The translations under genes and the position numbers were made by a program. Under the pieces are notes generated by a model that saw only the letters and a list, made by a program, of their open reading frames with translations, had not been told where the DNA came from and searched no databases. From Patiria miniata (Eukaryota; Echinodermata; Asteroidea; Valvatida; Asterinidae), in NCBI RefSeq assembly GCF_015706575.1, contig NW_024037064.1, positions 6,509,427 to 6,573,426 on the forward strand: a stretch of DNA of 64,000 bases, read 5' to 3'. Positions 12,301 through 23,800 of the stretch are shown piece by piece (position 1 is the first letter of the stretch; every line of letters starts with the position of its first letter).

Positions 12301-13290
12301 ATCAATAGCACTCTCCTCGAACACGCGGCTGACGATGGGAACACCTGTTCTCGACTCCTCTCGTGCGGGATCAGGATCGTCCGTCATCTTCTTCATCCCT
12401 CCACCGGTCGCTGGCTGGAAGCCGAAGATCTACCCTTCGCCCCGTCCAGTTTCCGTCGTCCCTCCCTCCGCCTCATCGACAGATTGCTTCGCCGCCTGCG
12501 TCTCGCCCTCCGCTCGTCTTTTCCGTCTCTCATCGGCTCCTGTGGTCTGCTAGCTCCTCCGACTCCTCTCCGCACCGTCCCCTGCTTTCCGGATAATCCG
12601 ATCCCCTTTTTCATCGCTCCCGACCTCAACGGACTCTCGCTATCCTCCAAGACCCTTTACGATATCTTCAACGTTTCCGTCAACTGCCACCCTCCCACTA
12701 CAATCACTCACTGGCAGCGCATCGGTTTCTTCAATAACTCTGACTTCTCCATCCCCTGGACTCAAATCTACAAGCTTCCCACTTCCAAGAAAGAAGGCGA
12801 CGTTCAGTTTCGACTTCTTCATAACTTCCTGCCTTCTCTCCCTGTTCTTCATCACCTCAACCCGGATATCTCCCCGTCCTGCGGATGGTGTGGAGAGGAA
12901 GGAACTGTCGTCCACCTCTTCATCCTGTGCTCTGCCATCCAACCCGCCCTCAACCTTCTACACGCCTTGCTGTCCCGTCTTCTTCCGGATCTCCGTCTCA
13001 ACTTTGACCTCTACTGGATCCTGATCCCAAACGCCAGGAGTCGGGACCGGGACGCGGTCAAACTCGCTAATTTCCTCATCGTCAGCCTTAAAAATGTAAT
13101 CTACTGGTCCTATCGCTCTACTACCTTTTCCGATCCTCTTCTCGTGTGGTCTCATCGTCTAAAATCTAAAATCCTCATCGAATATCACTACCACCGGTTA
13201 AACTCATCCCTTGATCTTTTTCTCAAAAAATGGTACATTAACGATTCTCTCTTTACTGTAGCCGACAATAAGATAACGTGGCTGATCTGA
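9391..13290 (+). CDS. LINE ORF2 protein, copy 2: APE endonuclease-reverse transcriptase (intact, 1299 aa)
   Basis: This is the retrotransposition enzyme: it nicks target DNA and primes cDNA synthesis there. The N-terminal APE-type endonuclease shows LNARG (19-23), QET (51-53), GDFN (153-156) and SDH (245-247). The reverse transcriptase spans about 475-770, with NKTPGLDG, LIPKKGD, AFDSVDH, GIRQGCPLSG and the catalytic YADD at 712-715. A C-terminal Cys/His motif (CGWC...H....C) lies near 1163-1180, as usual in L1/Tx1 elements. All catalytic motifs look present and the frame is uninterrupted, so the protein is predicted to be competent. It starts 21 nt after the ORF1 stop position. The only intact ORF2 in the array sits beside a broken ORF1. 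Confidence 0.95.
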   Translation: MVSAQLTHFIFVMTLSLMTLNARGCSSSVKHASLHTYVDTLCNKPDIIFLQETCNLNDHFSSWSSWPSYTPLCNPSPSRGSGVTTLVRNNISILESSSIYDCYATYTKISHNDVIFYLYNILIPQSDSEALKVIDCIYKHSDPLSDGVIIVGGDFNCTFDPELDRLNMPTERRPRISVALKNILNKLSLYDVWRRRNPEEKKYTWYRANPSSQYGVSKARLDRFYLPTALLSSVSLCKILPCSLSDHSAVTVTIKLPSSNCKGSAYWHFNNSLLDDQAYRELIADFWTGWRERQNEFPDICAWWDFGKIQIKTLTQMYGSKIAKEKRDALLRINKTIENLLSAPDFNEDTKRILDEQRDELNKILNNEARGALVRARFQHVNEVDTCSSYFFNLEKSRSQSKSFSSIRLSSGDLTDDPAQIKKNVRDFYQNLYSRPQTDEGAQEHILNDVPRLESVDSEDLDVPPSLKELDAAVKQLGKNKTPGLDGLTSEFFQAFWPLFKDDLFSVFSHACSTGILPHSFRRAVITLIPKKGDLSDIANWRPVSLLNTDYKIFAKLLANRLKQFIGNVVHQDQCYCAPGRTIYDNISLIRDIINFCNFNDVPLAVVNLDQKKAFDSVDHGYLFNTMRAMGFGDAFISYINLLYNGAESLVKVCGSLTAPFTFDKGIRQGCPLSGLLYSIAIEPFLNKLRNNLNQHSFLLPGTDKYVSVSAYADDISLCVTSDNGFKIIEQTYAIFSRASAASLNTQKSQGLWVGSWTGRVDRPLNFQWNSQGLTFLGVRLGNTHDFLKQNWAICKEKLYKTLTQWKRLSSTLSFKGKILVANQLAASKLFHILAVLSPPENVLSELQGLLVDFVWSGKRHYLKKQILYQRPDRGGLGLACLQARTLAYRMSTIQRFLGLCPHPAYTMVSYFLRRYKKLDFDFQLFQLDLDPKFYISIPPLYGELLRAWKESGARIEIPSDQISHVINIPINSTLLEHAADDGNTCSRLLSCGIRIVRHLLHPSTGRWLEAEDLPFAPSSFRRPSLRLIDRLLRRLRLALRSSFPSLIGSCGLLAPPTPLRTVPCFPDNPIPFFIAPDLNGLSLSSKTLYDIFNVSVNCHPPTTITHWQRIGFFNNSDFSIPWTQIYKLPTSKKEGDVQFRLLHNFLPSLPVLHHLNPDISPSCGWCGEEGTVVHLFILCSAIQPALNLLHALLSRLLPDLRLNFDLYWILIPNARSRDRDAVKLANFLIVSLKNVIYWSYRSTTFSDPLLVWSHRLKSKILIEYHYHRLNSSLDLFLKKWYINDSLFTVADNKITWLI

Positions 13291-14430
13291 TCACTATTCT
13301 CTTTGCTTCCCCTTCCTTTGTAAATACATCCCCTCCCCTTCCCAGGGTCGCCGTTGCGTGGGTTGTCCCGCCGACCCAAAAGCGGGACGTTGTGCTTTTT
13401 GCACAGCCCACCTCGACGACCCTATTTTTCCCACCCGGGGCTTACCGGTAGTGGGCGTGTAACATGCCCACACCAGAGATGCCGGTGACCCCACTCCTTT
13501 CTCCCCTCCCTCTCCTTACCCTCCCCCTCCTTACCCCCCCCCCCCTTGAATACTGTTTTAGTTTCACAGATGCTTCTATGCATTTCGTTGCGTACTATTT
13601 TTCTGTTCATTTGTTTTCTATTGTATAATTGATATTGTCTTATTCCTCTATATAGTTCTGTCATTTTTGCAAGATTCTTATTTGCACTTGTTCGTTTATA
13701 ATTTACTTTTGGGTGAAAATTACTTCAGTTTATTGATCATGTATTTTCTTGTTCTGTTCTCGTTTACATTTTGTTGTTTGCATCTGATATAATGATCTTT
13801 TGGATATAATGATCTTTTTCTGTGCGTTAATTTCTGTCTTTGATTGTTCGTATATATTTTGTACAATTTGTTTTTGTTGATCCCATCTTCCAACTTAATT
13901 ACTTCTAAAGAATTTTCTGTTTTTTTTTTTTTTGGTTGTCTCTAATAGATTTTGTTTACAAGAAGACGGGAGAGATTGAGTAGCCGGCGGGCGGAGTGGC
14001 GGGGTTGGTGTGCGGGCTCGGGCGGGGTGCTGGTGCTTGTGTTTCGTCGCCGCGGTTTGCCGGTTTGGCAGTAGTACACAGCCAATAGGTGTGCCGCGGC
14101 GGCGTCACGTGGTGCCGGCGCTTCGCTTGGGCTTGTGTTTCGGCCTGTTGTTTGCTCTGCTCGCTGGTTGCTTGGATTTTCCCGATTTTCTTGCCTGTTC
14201 CCTTCATAATAATAATGATAATTTCTTTTAGTTTTCAATTACTTTTTCGTGTTTACTTTACAAAGATAATTGTTCGTCTTTAAAATAATTGTGTTTTGGA
14301 TAATTTTGTTACTGTTTATTATTTACTTTAGTATACAAATCTTTTATTTGTAATTGTTTTAGTTACTTTGTATATAGTTGTTTTGGATATGTTTTCAATT
14401 GAAATAAAGTTTTCATTTGAAAAGTCAAAG
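13291..14430 (+). other. LINE 3' UTR, copy 2
   Basis: Same layout as copy 1: C-rich stretch near 13500-13545, GC-rich block at about 13970-14190, AATAAA at 14403-14408. The short terminal A-run is shorter than in copy 1. Confidence 0.8.
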
Positions 14431-14460
14431 TCTTTCTTTCTTTCTTTCTTTCTTTCTTTC
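14431..14460 (+). repeat. (CTTT)n junction between LINE copies 2 and 3
   Basis: About seven CTTT units join copy 2 directly to copy 3, which begins ACACGTACATCG (two changes from the other copies). Confidence 0.92.
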
Positions 14461-14670
14461 ACACGTACATCGTTCGAGCTCCGGAGTAAGTAGGTGTTTT
14501 TGTGTATTTTAGACTTTGTTTGATTATTATTTCTTTACCACTGTGCTTTGTATTGCCGATACATCTTGCAAGACCGTTTCTAGCCTCTCGGGTGTTTTCA
14601 TTTTATTATATTTTCAGATTCATTTTTCGTTCGTCCCTGTTTAGCTTGATGCACTGTCTGACTGGCCGCC

Positions 14671-16274
14671 ATGGCTAGCCAGGCAGGGCCCGCTATTCAG
14701 GGGCAGTCAACCGTAGGGGCGTCCGCTCCTAGCAAGCCCATTGTTCCTGGTGACGAGCCATTCAAGAACGTCGCCAGGAACAATGGTGTTACTTTCCGTG
14801 CTACAGACACTGTATCCATACAATCCTACATCGATTCGTTCACTAATGTCCACCCTGCCAAAGATATCATCTCTGCTTCTCGTATTTCAAATGGTCGTAT
14901 TGCTATCTATCTCAGCTCGAGGGAGGCCGTCGTGGAAGCTGTTCAACGTGGTCTCGACCATGACGGTTCTTTCTTTGAGCTGACTCCCCTCATCCGTCCT
15001 ACTACCCGAATCACTTTATCTAATGTATACCCTGAAATCCCTAATTCCATCCTGGTAAATAATCTCTCGTCATTCTGTAAAGTCGTATCCCAGATCCGCC
15101 CCACTTCCCTGGGCTTCAAAAATAAAGAACTCAGTCACATAATGTCTTTCCGGCGACACGTTCAGGTTCTGATCAATGACAATATTACACCCCCGGATCA
15201 CATCAACTTCTCCCACAACGGAGTATTACCGTGTGTTTCTTTCAACTGAGTCCGTGCGGTGCTTCAACTGTGGAGAGTTCGGCCATCAGACCCACCCGGA
15301 CAACCCTCTCAACCCACCCCCGGTTTTTGTACGTGGTAAATCAGATCCCAAGCATCCCCCCAAAAATCCAAGACATCCTCTTCTCTGACAACAGTCGGGG
15401 GCGGCGCTACTTCTGCGGACCGGGGCTCCGCGGTTCGGCCGGGCCTCAGTGCGTCGGCCGGCCCTGGTGCTCCGTCTGCGGGGGCGGTGGCCTCTGCGGG
15501 TGCTTCGGGTGGGGCTCCCGCCTCTGCTCCGGTGTCTGTTGGGGCGGGCGGCGGGGCTCCGCGCGCGGCGTCCGCGGGGCCTCCGGCGGGGGCGTCCGGC
15601 ACGGCTGCGCCCGGGTCTGTTGCGGGGACCGATCCGTCGTCACCGGCGTCTGCTGGAGGCGTCGGGTCGGACTCTGCGGCCTCGGGCGCGCCGTCGTCGG
15701 GTGCCTCGGCCGGAGCTGCCTCCAAGAAAAAAACCGTATACATCTGGGGAACACCACCGGCCCCATCCCGCCTCTTCTCGGAAATAACCAAACGCAAAAA
15801 ATCTCCCCCCTCAAATCCTGTTGACGAGACCCCCGCCTCGTCCCCCTCAAATCCCCCTCTCCCGTTCGCAAAATTGCCGGGAAAGTCATCTCTCCGATGC
15901 AAGTCACGTCTCCCACTGTATCCCAGGCCCTAGATGCCGTTTCTCCCACCCCCTCCACGCCCGCCCCCTCCACGCCCGCCTCCACAGCTGACGGCACTCA
16001 CACGGACTCCACGCTGTGGGAGGACTCGCAGGCCAACGATGATCCCTTCGGCTCTGCAGGTCTTCCCACTTGCAAAGGACCTCTCAAACCTGACGAACTC
16101 CTGGCTTTTCTCAAAGCGGTTAAATCCAGCAAAAAACCTGAACTTGTTGCGCGGAAATTCACCTCAAACATCCCAGGTCTTGCTGCTCAACTAAAACCCC
16201 TGAAAAATAGCCCTCTGCTTAAACGAAACTTGCAACAGAGGATCTACAAACTCATCAAAAATCTAGATGTCTGA
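14671..16274 (+). pseudogene. LINE ORF1, copy 3 (indels, zinc knuckle deleted)
   Basis: The frame is open from 14671 to about 15220. A 2-base loss (GGAGTATTACC where copy 1 has GGAGTAAATTACC) then shifts it, giving a stop at 15249. A 36-base deletion near 15285 removes the second half of the zinc knuckle. Further single-base changes near 15365 and 15833 move the frame again. The C-terminal 125 codons are open at 15897-16274 in the original relative frame. No functional ORF1 protein is expected. Confidence 0.88.
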
Positions 16275-16295
16275 TTTATTTCCCTCTTTTTCACT

Positions 16296-19007
16296 ATGGT
16301 TTCTGCACAACTCACTCATTTTATTTTTGTAATGACACTGTCACTGATGACTCTAAACGCGAGGGGCTGTTCCTCCTCGGTTAAACACGCCTCTCTTCAC
16401 ACATATATTGATACGCTTTGTAATAAACCGGACATCATTTTTCTCATGGAAACTTGCAATTTAAACGATCATTTTTCTTCCTGGAGTTCCTGGCCTACTT
16501 ATACTCCGCTTTGTAATCCCAGCCCCTCGCGCGGATCCGGGGTCACTACTCTCGTTAGAAATAACATTTCCATTCTTGAATCTTCCTCCATTTACGATGG
16601 TTATGCTACTTATACTAAAATCTCGCAAAATGACGTCATTTTTTATCTCTACAATATTCTTATCCCTCAATCTGATAGTGCAGCCTTAAAAGCCATCGAA
16701 TGCATTTACAAACACAGTGACCCCCTCAGTGACGGTGTCATTATAGTCGGAGGTGACTTTAATTGTACTTTTGATCCCGAGTTGGATCGTTTAAATATGC
16801 CGACCGAGCGTCGTCCCAGAATTTCCGTGGCTCTCAAAAACATTTTGAACAAACTCTCTTTGTACGACGTCTGGCGCAGACGGAACCCGGAGGAAAAAAA
16901 GTACACCTGGTACAGACCTAACCTCCAGCCAGTATGGCGTTTCAAAAGCCAGACTGGACCGCTTTTATCTCCCCACTGCTCTTTTGTCCTCAGTCTCATT
17001 GTGTAAAATTCGTCCCTGTTCTTTGTCTGACCATTCGGCTGTGACCGTCACTATTAAGCTTCCCTCCTCTAACTGTAAAGGAAGCGCCTATTGGCATTTT
17101 AATAACTCTCTCTTAGACGATCAGGCCTACAGAGAACTGTTTGCAGATTTCTGGACTGGCTGGAGGGAGAGACAAAACGAATTCCCCGACATTTGCGAGT
17201 GGTGGGATTTTGGCAAGATCCAAATAAAAAGCCTCACCCAAATGTACGGGTCGAAAATCGCCAAAGAAAAACGTGACGCCCTGCTCAGGATTTAACAAAA
17301 CTATTGAAAACCTTCTGTCTGCGCCAGACTTTAACGAAGATACTAAACGCATTCTTGATGAACAAAGAGATGAATTGAATGAAATTCTTAACAATGAAGC
17401 TCGGGGTGCCCTCGTCAGGGCCCGTTTTCAACATGTCAATGAGGTCGACACATGTTCGTCCTACTTCTTCAATCTAGAAAAGTCTCGTTCTCAGTCTAAA
17501 TCTTTTTCCAGTATTCGCCTTGCTTTCGGCGATCTCACTGACGATCCTGCACAGATTAAAAAAAACACGTCCGTGATTTTTATCAAAACTTGTACAGTCG
17601 ACCTCAGACTGACACCTTTCAACACCCGAAAATGTCCTGAGAGAACTCAAGGAACTGCTGGTCGACTTCGTCTGGTCCGGGAAGAGACATTATCTCAAAA
17701 AACAAATTCTCTATCAGAGACCCGACAGAGGCGGACTCGGTCTTGCATGCCTCCAAGCACGCACGCTCGCTTACAGAATGTCCACTATCCAACGCTTTCT
17801 CGGTCTGTGTCCTCATCCTGCCTACACCATGGTTAGCTACTTTCTCCGTCGTTACAAAAAACTCGACTTTGATTTCCAACTCTTTCAACTTGATCTCGAT
17901 CCCAAATTCTATATCAGCATTCCTCCACTCTACGGCGAGCTTCTGCGTGCTTGGAAGGCATCCGGAGCTCGAATCGAAATACCATCGGATCAGATCAGTC
18001 ATGTTATCAACATTCCTATCAATAGCACTCTCCTCGAACACGCGGCTGACGATGGGAACACCTGTTCTCGACTCCTCTCGTGCGGGATCAGGATCGTCCG
18101 TCATCTTCTTCATCCCTCCACCGGTCGCTGGCTGGAAGCCGAAGATCTACCCTTCGCCCCGTCCAGTTTCCGTCGTCCCTCCCTCCGCCTCATTGACAGA
18201 TTGCTTCGCCGCCTGCGTCTCGCCCTCCGCTCGTCTTTTCCGTCTCTCGTTGGCTCCTGTGGTCTGCTAGCTCCTCCGACTCCTCTCCGCACCGTCCCCT
18301 GCTTTCCGGATAATCCGATCCCCTTTTTCATCGCTCCCGACCTCAACGGACTCTCGCTATCCTCCAAGACCCTTTACGATATCTTCAACGTTTCCGTCAA
18401 CTGCCACCCTCCCACTACAATCACTCACTGGCAGCGCATCGGTTTCTTCAATAACTCTGACTTCTCCATCCCTTGGACTCAAATCTACAAGCTTCCCTCT
18501 TCCAAGAAAGAAGGCGACGTCCAGTTTCGACTTCTTCATAACTTCCTGCCTTCTCTCCCTGTTCTTCATCACCTCAACCCGGATATCTCCCCGTCCTGCG
18601 GATGGTGTGGAGAGGAAGGAACTGTCGTCCACCTCTTCATCCTGTGCTCTGCCATCCAAACCGCCCTCAACCTTCTACACGCCTTGCTGTCCCGTCTTCT
18701 TCCGGATCTCCGTCTCAACTTTGACCTCTACTGGATCCTGATCCCAAACGCCAGAAGTCGGGACCGCGACGCGGTTAAACTCGCTAATTTCCTCATCGTC
18801 AGCCTAAAAAATGTAATCTACTGGTCCTATCGCTCTACTACCTTTTCCGATCCTCTTCTCGTCTGGTCTCATCGCCTAAAATCTTAAATCCTCATCGAAT
18901 ATCACTACCACCGGTTAAACTCATCCCTTGATCTATTTCTCAAAAAATGGTACATTAACGATTCTCTCTTTACTGTAGCCGACAATAAGATAACGTGGTT
19001 GATCTGA
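16296..19007 (+). pseudogene. LINE ORF2, copy 3 (reverse transcriptase core deleted)
   Basis: The endonuclease part is open from 16296 to about 16920, where a two-base loss (AACCTCCAG against AACCCCTCCAG) shifts the frame, with a stop at 17006. An extra T at about 17292 breaks it again. At about 17611-17627 the sequence jumps from the region before the reverse transcriptase to the region after it, matching a loss of copy-1 positions ~3759-4961, so YADD is absent. The C-terminal region is open at 17778-18887 and then has a TAA that replaces a sense codon. The position equivalent to the normal stop is 19005-19007. Confidence 0.88.
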
Positions 19008-19561
19008 TCACTATTTTCTTTGCTTCCCCTTCCTTTGTAAATAATTTTATGTCATTACACCGTTGCGTGGGTTTTCCCGCCGACCCAAAAGTGGGACGTT
19101 GTGCTTTTTGCACAGCCCACCTCGACGACCCTATTTTTCCCACCCGGGGCTTACCGGTAGTGGGCGTGTAACATGCCCACACCAGAGATGCCGGTGACTC
19201 CACTCCTTTCTCCCCTCCCTCTCCTTACCCTCCCCCTCCTTACCCTCCCCCTTGAATACTGTTTTAGTTTCACAGATGCTTCTATGCATTTCGTTGCGTA
19301 CTTTTTTTTTCTGTTCATTTGTTTTCTATTGTATAATTGATATTGTCTTATTCCTAGTTCTCTCATTTTTGCAAGATTCTTATTTGCACTTGTTTGTTTG
19401 TAATTTACTTTTGGGTGAAAATTACTTCAGTCTATTGATCATGTATTTTCTTGTTCTGTTCTCGTTTACATTTTGTTGTTTGCATTTGATGTCTGTGTAT
19501 TTCTTTTTTCATTCTTGTCATTAATCTCGTTGTTGTCTTGTTTGGATATAATGATCTTTCT

Positions 19562-20880
19562 AAATGGTATATGATATGAACTTGTAGCTTTCAACATATA
19601 TCGGCCCTCATCCCTAGTGGTGTATATTACTCTGACGTTATGATGACGTCATCGGGTGTCAAGTTACAAGCGATTTTCGTTGAAAAAATGACGATCTTCT
19701 TTCATCTCTAACTCTTCAACAAAATGATCAATTATGCTCCAATCTTGTAAACAGATAGACCATAAATTGATAAACATTTTTTTTGTCGTGTACGTGAAGT
19801 CACTTGACCTTTACTTCCGGGTCTACCGGAAGGTCAAAGTTAAATGAATTGAAAATGAAGACATTAGACTGAAATCGAAACAAAGCACAATTTCTTCTAA
19901 ACGGTTAACGGTATGATCATAAAACCTTGTGTGAACTTGTACATTTTGTTACGTCATCATGACGGCATCAGGTATCAAATTAAAAGCGATTTAAGGGGAA
20001 CTTTTGACAAAACAGTTTGCGTTATATCTTTGAAACTAAATAGAGTATCGTGTTTGTTTTTTCGTGAGGTTGTAGACTATGCCGTGAGAAACATTTCGTG
20101 TTCTCGGACACAAAACCGCATGACCTTCACTTCCGGTGTTACCGGAAGTGCAATAAAAACCTTAATATAAGTCAAAAGCGGAAGCATTTTACAACAGACA
20201 TATATATTATGCAAGTGTTTAGTGAGGAATGCAAGACGCAAAAAACAGTGTGATGACGTCAACATCCGAAAGGGCGCCCCTATCGGCACACAAAATAGAG
20301 TTTCCCTTCTTTAATTTAAAAAAAAACATCAGTCTAAATTTCGCCCCTTGATATTCTCGGATTAACCACAGCTAACTAGGCAAGGTTTCAAATTCATGAC
20401 GTCATCAGACCGGAAGTTACTTTAAGGAGAATTTGAAAAGGATCATAGTTTTAATTTCATTCTATCATTTGATCCCTGTCATATCTTCGAAGTCCAAATA
20501 ATGATATCCATTACAATGTTCACCTTTGGATCTCTAATGCTGTGACGTCATCAAACCGGAAGTTAGGTGTTATTAATACGTGATGAAACCAGAAGTTAGG
20601 TGTTATTAATACAAACAGTTATATTTCCCATATTTCCATACGTTATTTCAACTTTACAATGAAAAACTATCCTCTCCGAACTTTATCAGTATTCACTAAC
20701 CGTTTTTGACTGATGGCGTCATCAAACCAAAAATAACTTATTTTTGTGCACATAGAATGTTTACTGGAATTTATCACACCGTTAAAGATACCTTTTTAAA
20801 ACATTGATTGTACTTGAAGGGATTTAATTTCGTGATCCTTTTTCTACATAAACATATTTTCATAACCTAACTGGGCAGTG
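19562..20880. repeat. Diverged noncoding repeats rich in TGACGTCA and TTCCGG..CCGGAA motifs
   Basis: There are no open frames of interest. ATGACGTCATC-type palindromes and paired motifs of the form ACTTCCGG...CCGGAAGT recur (for example near 19810-19835 and 20128-20150). The same combination returns at 30720-31260, and TGACGTCA also dominates 27990-29960. This looks like several old copies of one dispersed repeat family. The motif matches the CRE half-site palindrome, but a regulatory role is not shown. Confidence 0.6.
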
Positions 20881-23800
20881 TATAATGAAAAGGCTCTCCG
20901 CCTGGCCACTCTGCGTTTGTAACTCAACAAACGCGAAACTCTAGTTCCTTAATTTGTTTGTACTTCAACTTTCAAGCAGCATCTCTCATTGTTTTTTTTA
21001 CACCAATTTAAATCGTGGACTATCTGTCAATCGTGGACGTATTGTTTATGCCCTAACACTTTTGTCCTAGGTCCACGTTTGCCGGTGTTTACACACTCAC
21101 ACCAACACCCAAGTGTGTCTTTGCCTGCAATCGGGGACCCCCTATTGTCCCTCATTTGTTTGTACTAACTTTTTAGGAAGACCTCTCATATGCTTTGTAC
21201 ACGTCGCCAAATTGGGGCCCCTTCGTGAATTGGAGACCCTATTGTCCTATATATTTTACGTCGCCTATTGAATGCGGAAACAAACTCAAGAACACAGACA
21301 CACACATACACCCACAAACCCTATTTGAATTTACGGAGGCCATGTGTCTGGAGTAAACAAAGGGGGTCTACATTTCATCGCGGATGTGCAAGTAACCTGT
21401 TTAAGAAATGTTCCCCCAATAAAACTGACCGTGCTACGCTCTGTAGGGGCTTGAATTTTAGCATGCCGAACCTCTCTATTAAATTAGAAAGCTCGTATAA
21501 ATTATTAGCTAGCTTCTTTAGATGTAAAGTTGTTTAGTTTGATTCTACTTTGGAAGTTTGATGAAAGTTATGACGACTTTTCTGTAAGCGTTCGTCTGGT
21601 AAGTCAGTGTCCGACTAATAATTCATATTTGTGACCTCATTGCATTTTCTTCAATGAATTTAGGGTTGGTTTCCATTAGTCATAACCTCTATAGGTGAGC
21701 ATTATGGGAAATTATATGTAATTTATTCACATTAAAGAGCGGTTTTATAGTAGATTGATTAAAGCTTTTTTGTATGATATTTGGTAGTATAATTTTGGAG
21801 AATTTCGTGTCATTCCTACAACTTGAGTTTTGGAAACTTGATTATATTTTCGGGGAGCTAAGTTTTGGGGAACAAAATTTTGGGGAAAAGGTTTTGGGAG
21901 CAGAGTTCGTGGAGCAAGAGTCTGGGAGCGGACATCTAGACAGTCGCTGTAACTTACATTAGGTAACAGCTTATATTTTTAATTATATTGAGAAAAAGAC
22001 AAAAAAGTCAGAGATCTTGAGAATTATTTGGTGTCAGACGTCTGAGTCGGATTTCATTGAGTAGTAATAAGAGAGGCCCGGGGCATAGACTGTATTTCGA
22101 GGAAGGCTTAGGGCCTATATTATTTAGTCTTGAGGATAAACTAAGTTGTATTTCAAAAAAGGTCAGATACCTTAAACGATGCGGAATTTTACCTTGTTAT
22201 TAGCTGTTCCAAATTAGACCGTGGGCCAAAAATCCTATCTCGCCTAGAAAATGAAGTCCGTTGAGGATTTTTGGTGGCAAGAAAAACAAACCGCTTGTTC
22301 TTTGTCAATTCGAGGGTGCTGAATTCAATTCTTTCTGTTGCCAAGCTGTCAAGTGGCACATTTAGGCACAATCACCGTCCAAAGTTTAATCAAAACAAAA
22401 TCTGTTAGGGGCTCCTAGCGACCGATGGTGGTATCCATCCCCTTAAAATTCTCAGAAACGGCTACTCCGATCTAAATGCAGCTTGTCACCCACTTAGAAT
22501 AATTAATGATAATTAACTGTACAGACTTGTAGGTTTATACACAAGGTAGTTTCTTAATTACTTTATTATGCAAAAAGCTCATATGTTTTATTGCATACTG
22601 GCACTAAAGGCATACATGTAACTGACTTTTCCACATAAGGCATAACTGACTTTTTCCATAATTGTATACGCATTATGTAACTAACCTAAAACAATTGTTA
22701 TATTGATGCCAAGGAAAAATATCATAATAATGTTTTATCGTTGTGATCATTAAATATGAAATTATGCAAAAAAAAAACGCTTTGGCCACATTCAGTGGTT
22801 TTTATGCCAATAATAGTTTGTTCGACCTTCGTCAGAATGTGCACTTTAATATACAACATCAGGTGCCTGGTGGGAATCAATCCATGACACCATGTAATTT
22901 GAGCCACCCGGCCCTCACAACCAGACCATTCACTCCTTATTAATTTCTGGTATCCCTCAGGCCCCAAACAGCCATTAAAACCACAGACTTACCCCGTCAA
23001 TGCCATTTGACAGTTCCATTTTGGTCAAAGGGGTGATCGAAGCAATCCCTATGTGAGCAGGCATTTGTACACAAGCCTATGTTAGTGTGCACAAGCACAC
23101 TAGGTTATCCCGCCAATTTTCAACCCCCCCCCCCTCCCAGCAGGATCACAAGACTGACACCCCCTCTGGTGGATGTACCAAGGTCCATACTAGGATCTAG
23201 TGGCTGGGACAATATAAAAAATAGAATCCGGCGGAGGTTGTGAGGCTGAAAGTATTGAACTACATGTACATTTATGTCATTACACCAAAATGAGCCGTCT
23301 CCACATTTAACATTATCATGACTACATAATTATGGTAATTAATCGTGCAATTTTGCAATAAATTGGATTATCACAGCACTTAGTTTTGTTCTGAATTGTT
23401 TATGAAAGGAAGAACTATTTGGAGAAGATTGAATTATTTCATTTACCTAAAATAAAGTCCTTGATGCAAACAATGAATGGTAATTAATCCTCAAACTATA
23501 AACAAGTAACGCTTTGACCTCGGTCAACACTTTGTACCAACGATTTTTTTTTTCAAGATATCACCAAATGAAGTTCAAAGACTTATTTGCAGATTACCGA
23601 ATTATGCCATCTACCTAAACTAGAGTATTTGATTCCAACAATGTCATCATTAGAAAGATTTTATTGTATGGTAATTAATTAACAATTTAGCTAGGAACAA
23701 ATAAATCTTTGACCGTACTCAATATTTTCTTTTAAAAGAAATCTGAGAGGTATCACTGAATTTGCCATTAACTCAAAAATGAACTGTCTAAAACTGGAGC

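Larger units (their letters stand above)
7514..14430 (+). mobile_element. Tx1/L1-group LINE, copy 2 (full length, ORF1 broken)
   Basis: Full-length copy, differing from copy 1 by scattered substitutions and small indels. The start-to-start distance to copy 3 is 6947 bp. ORF2 is fully open here. ORF1 is interrupted. The 3' UTR is complete, with AATAAA at 14403-14408, and ends in a (CTTT)n tract. Confidence 0.93.
14461..19561 (+). mobile_element. Tx1/L1-group LINE, copy 3 (internally deleted, 3' truncated)
   Basis: The copy shares its 5' end and most of its body with copies 1 and 2, but it is decayed. It has small indels in ORF1 and ORF2, a ~1.2-kb deletion removing the reverse transcriptase core at about 17611-17627, and a changed 3' UTR. 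Similarity ends at about 19561, after GGATATAATGATCTTTCT. The GC-rich block, AATAAA and terminal microsatellite are missing. Target-primed insertion normally truncates the 5' end, so the missing 3' end implies a later deletion or rearrangement. Confidence 0.88.
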
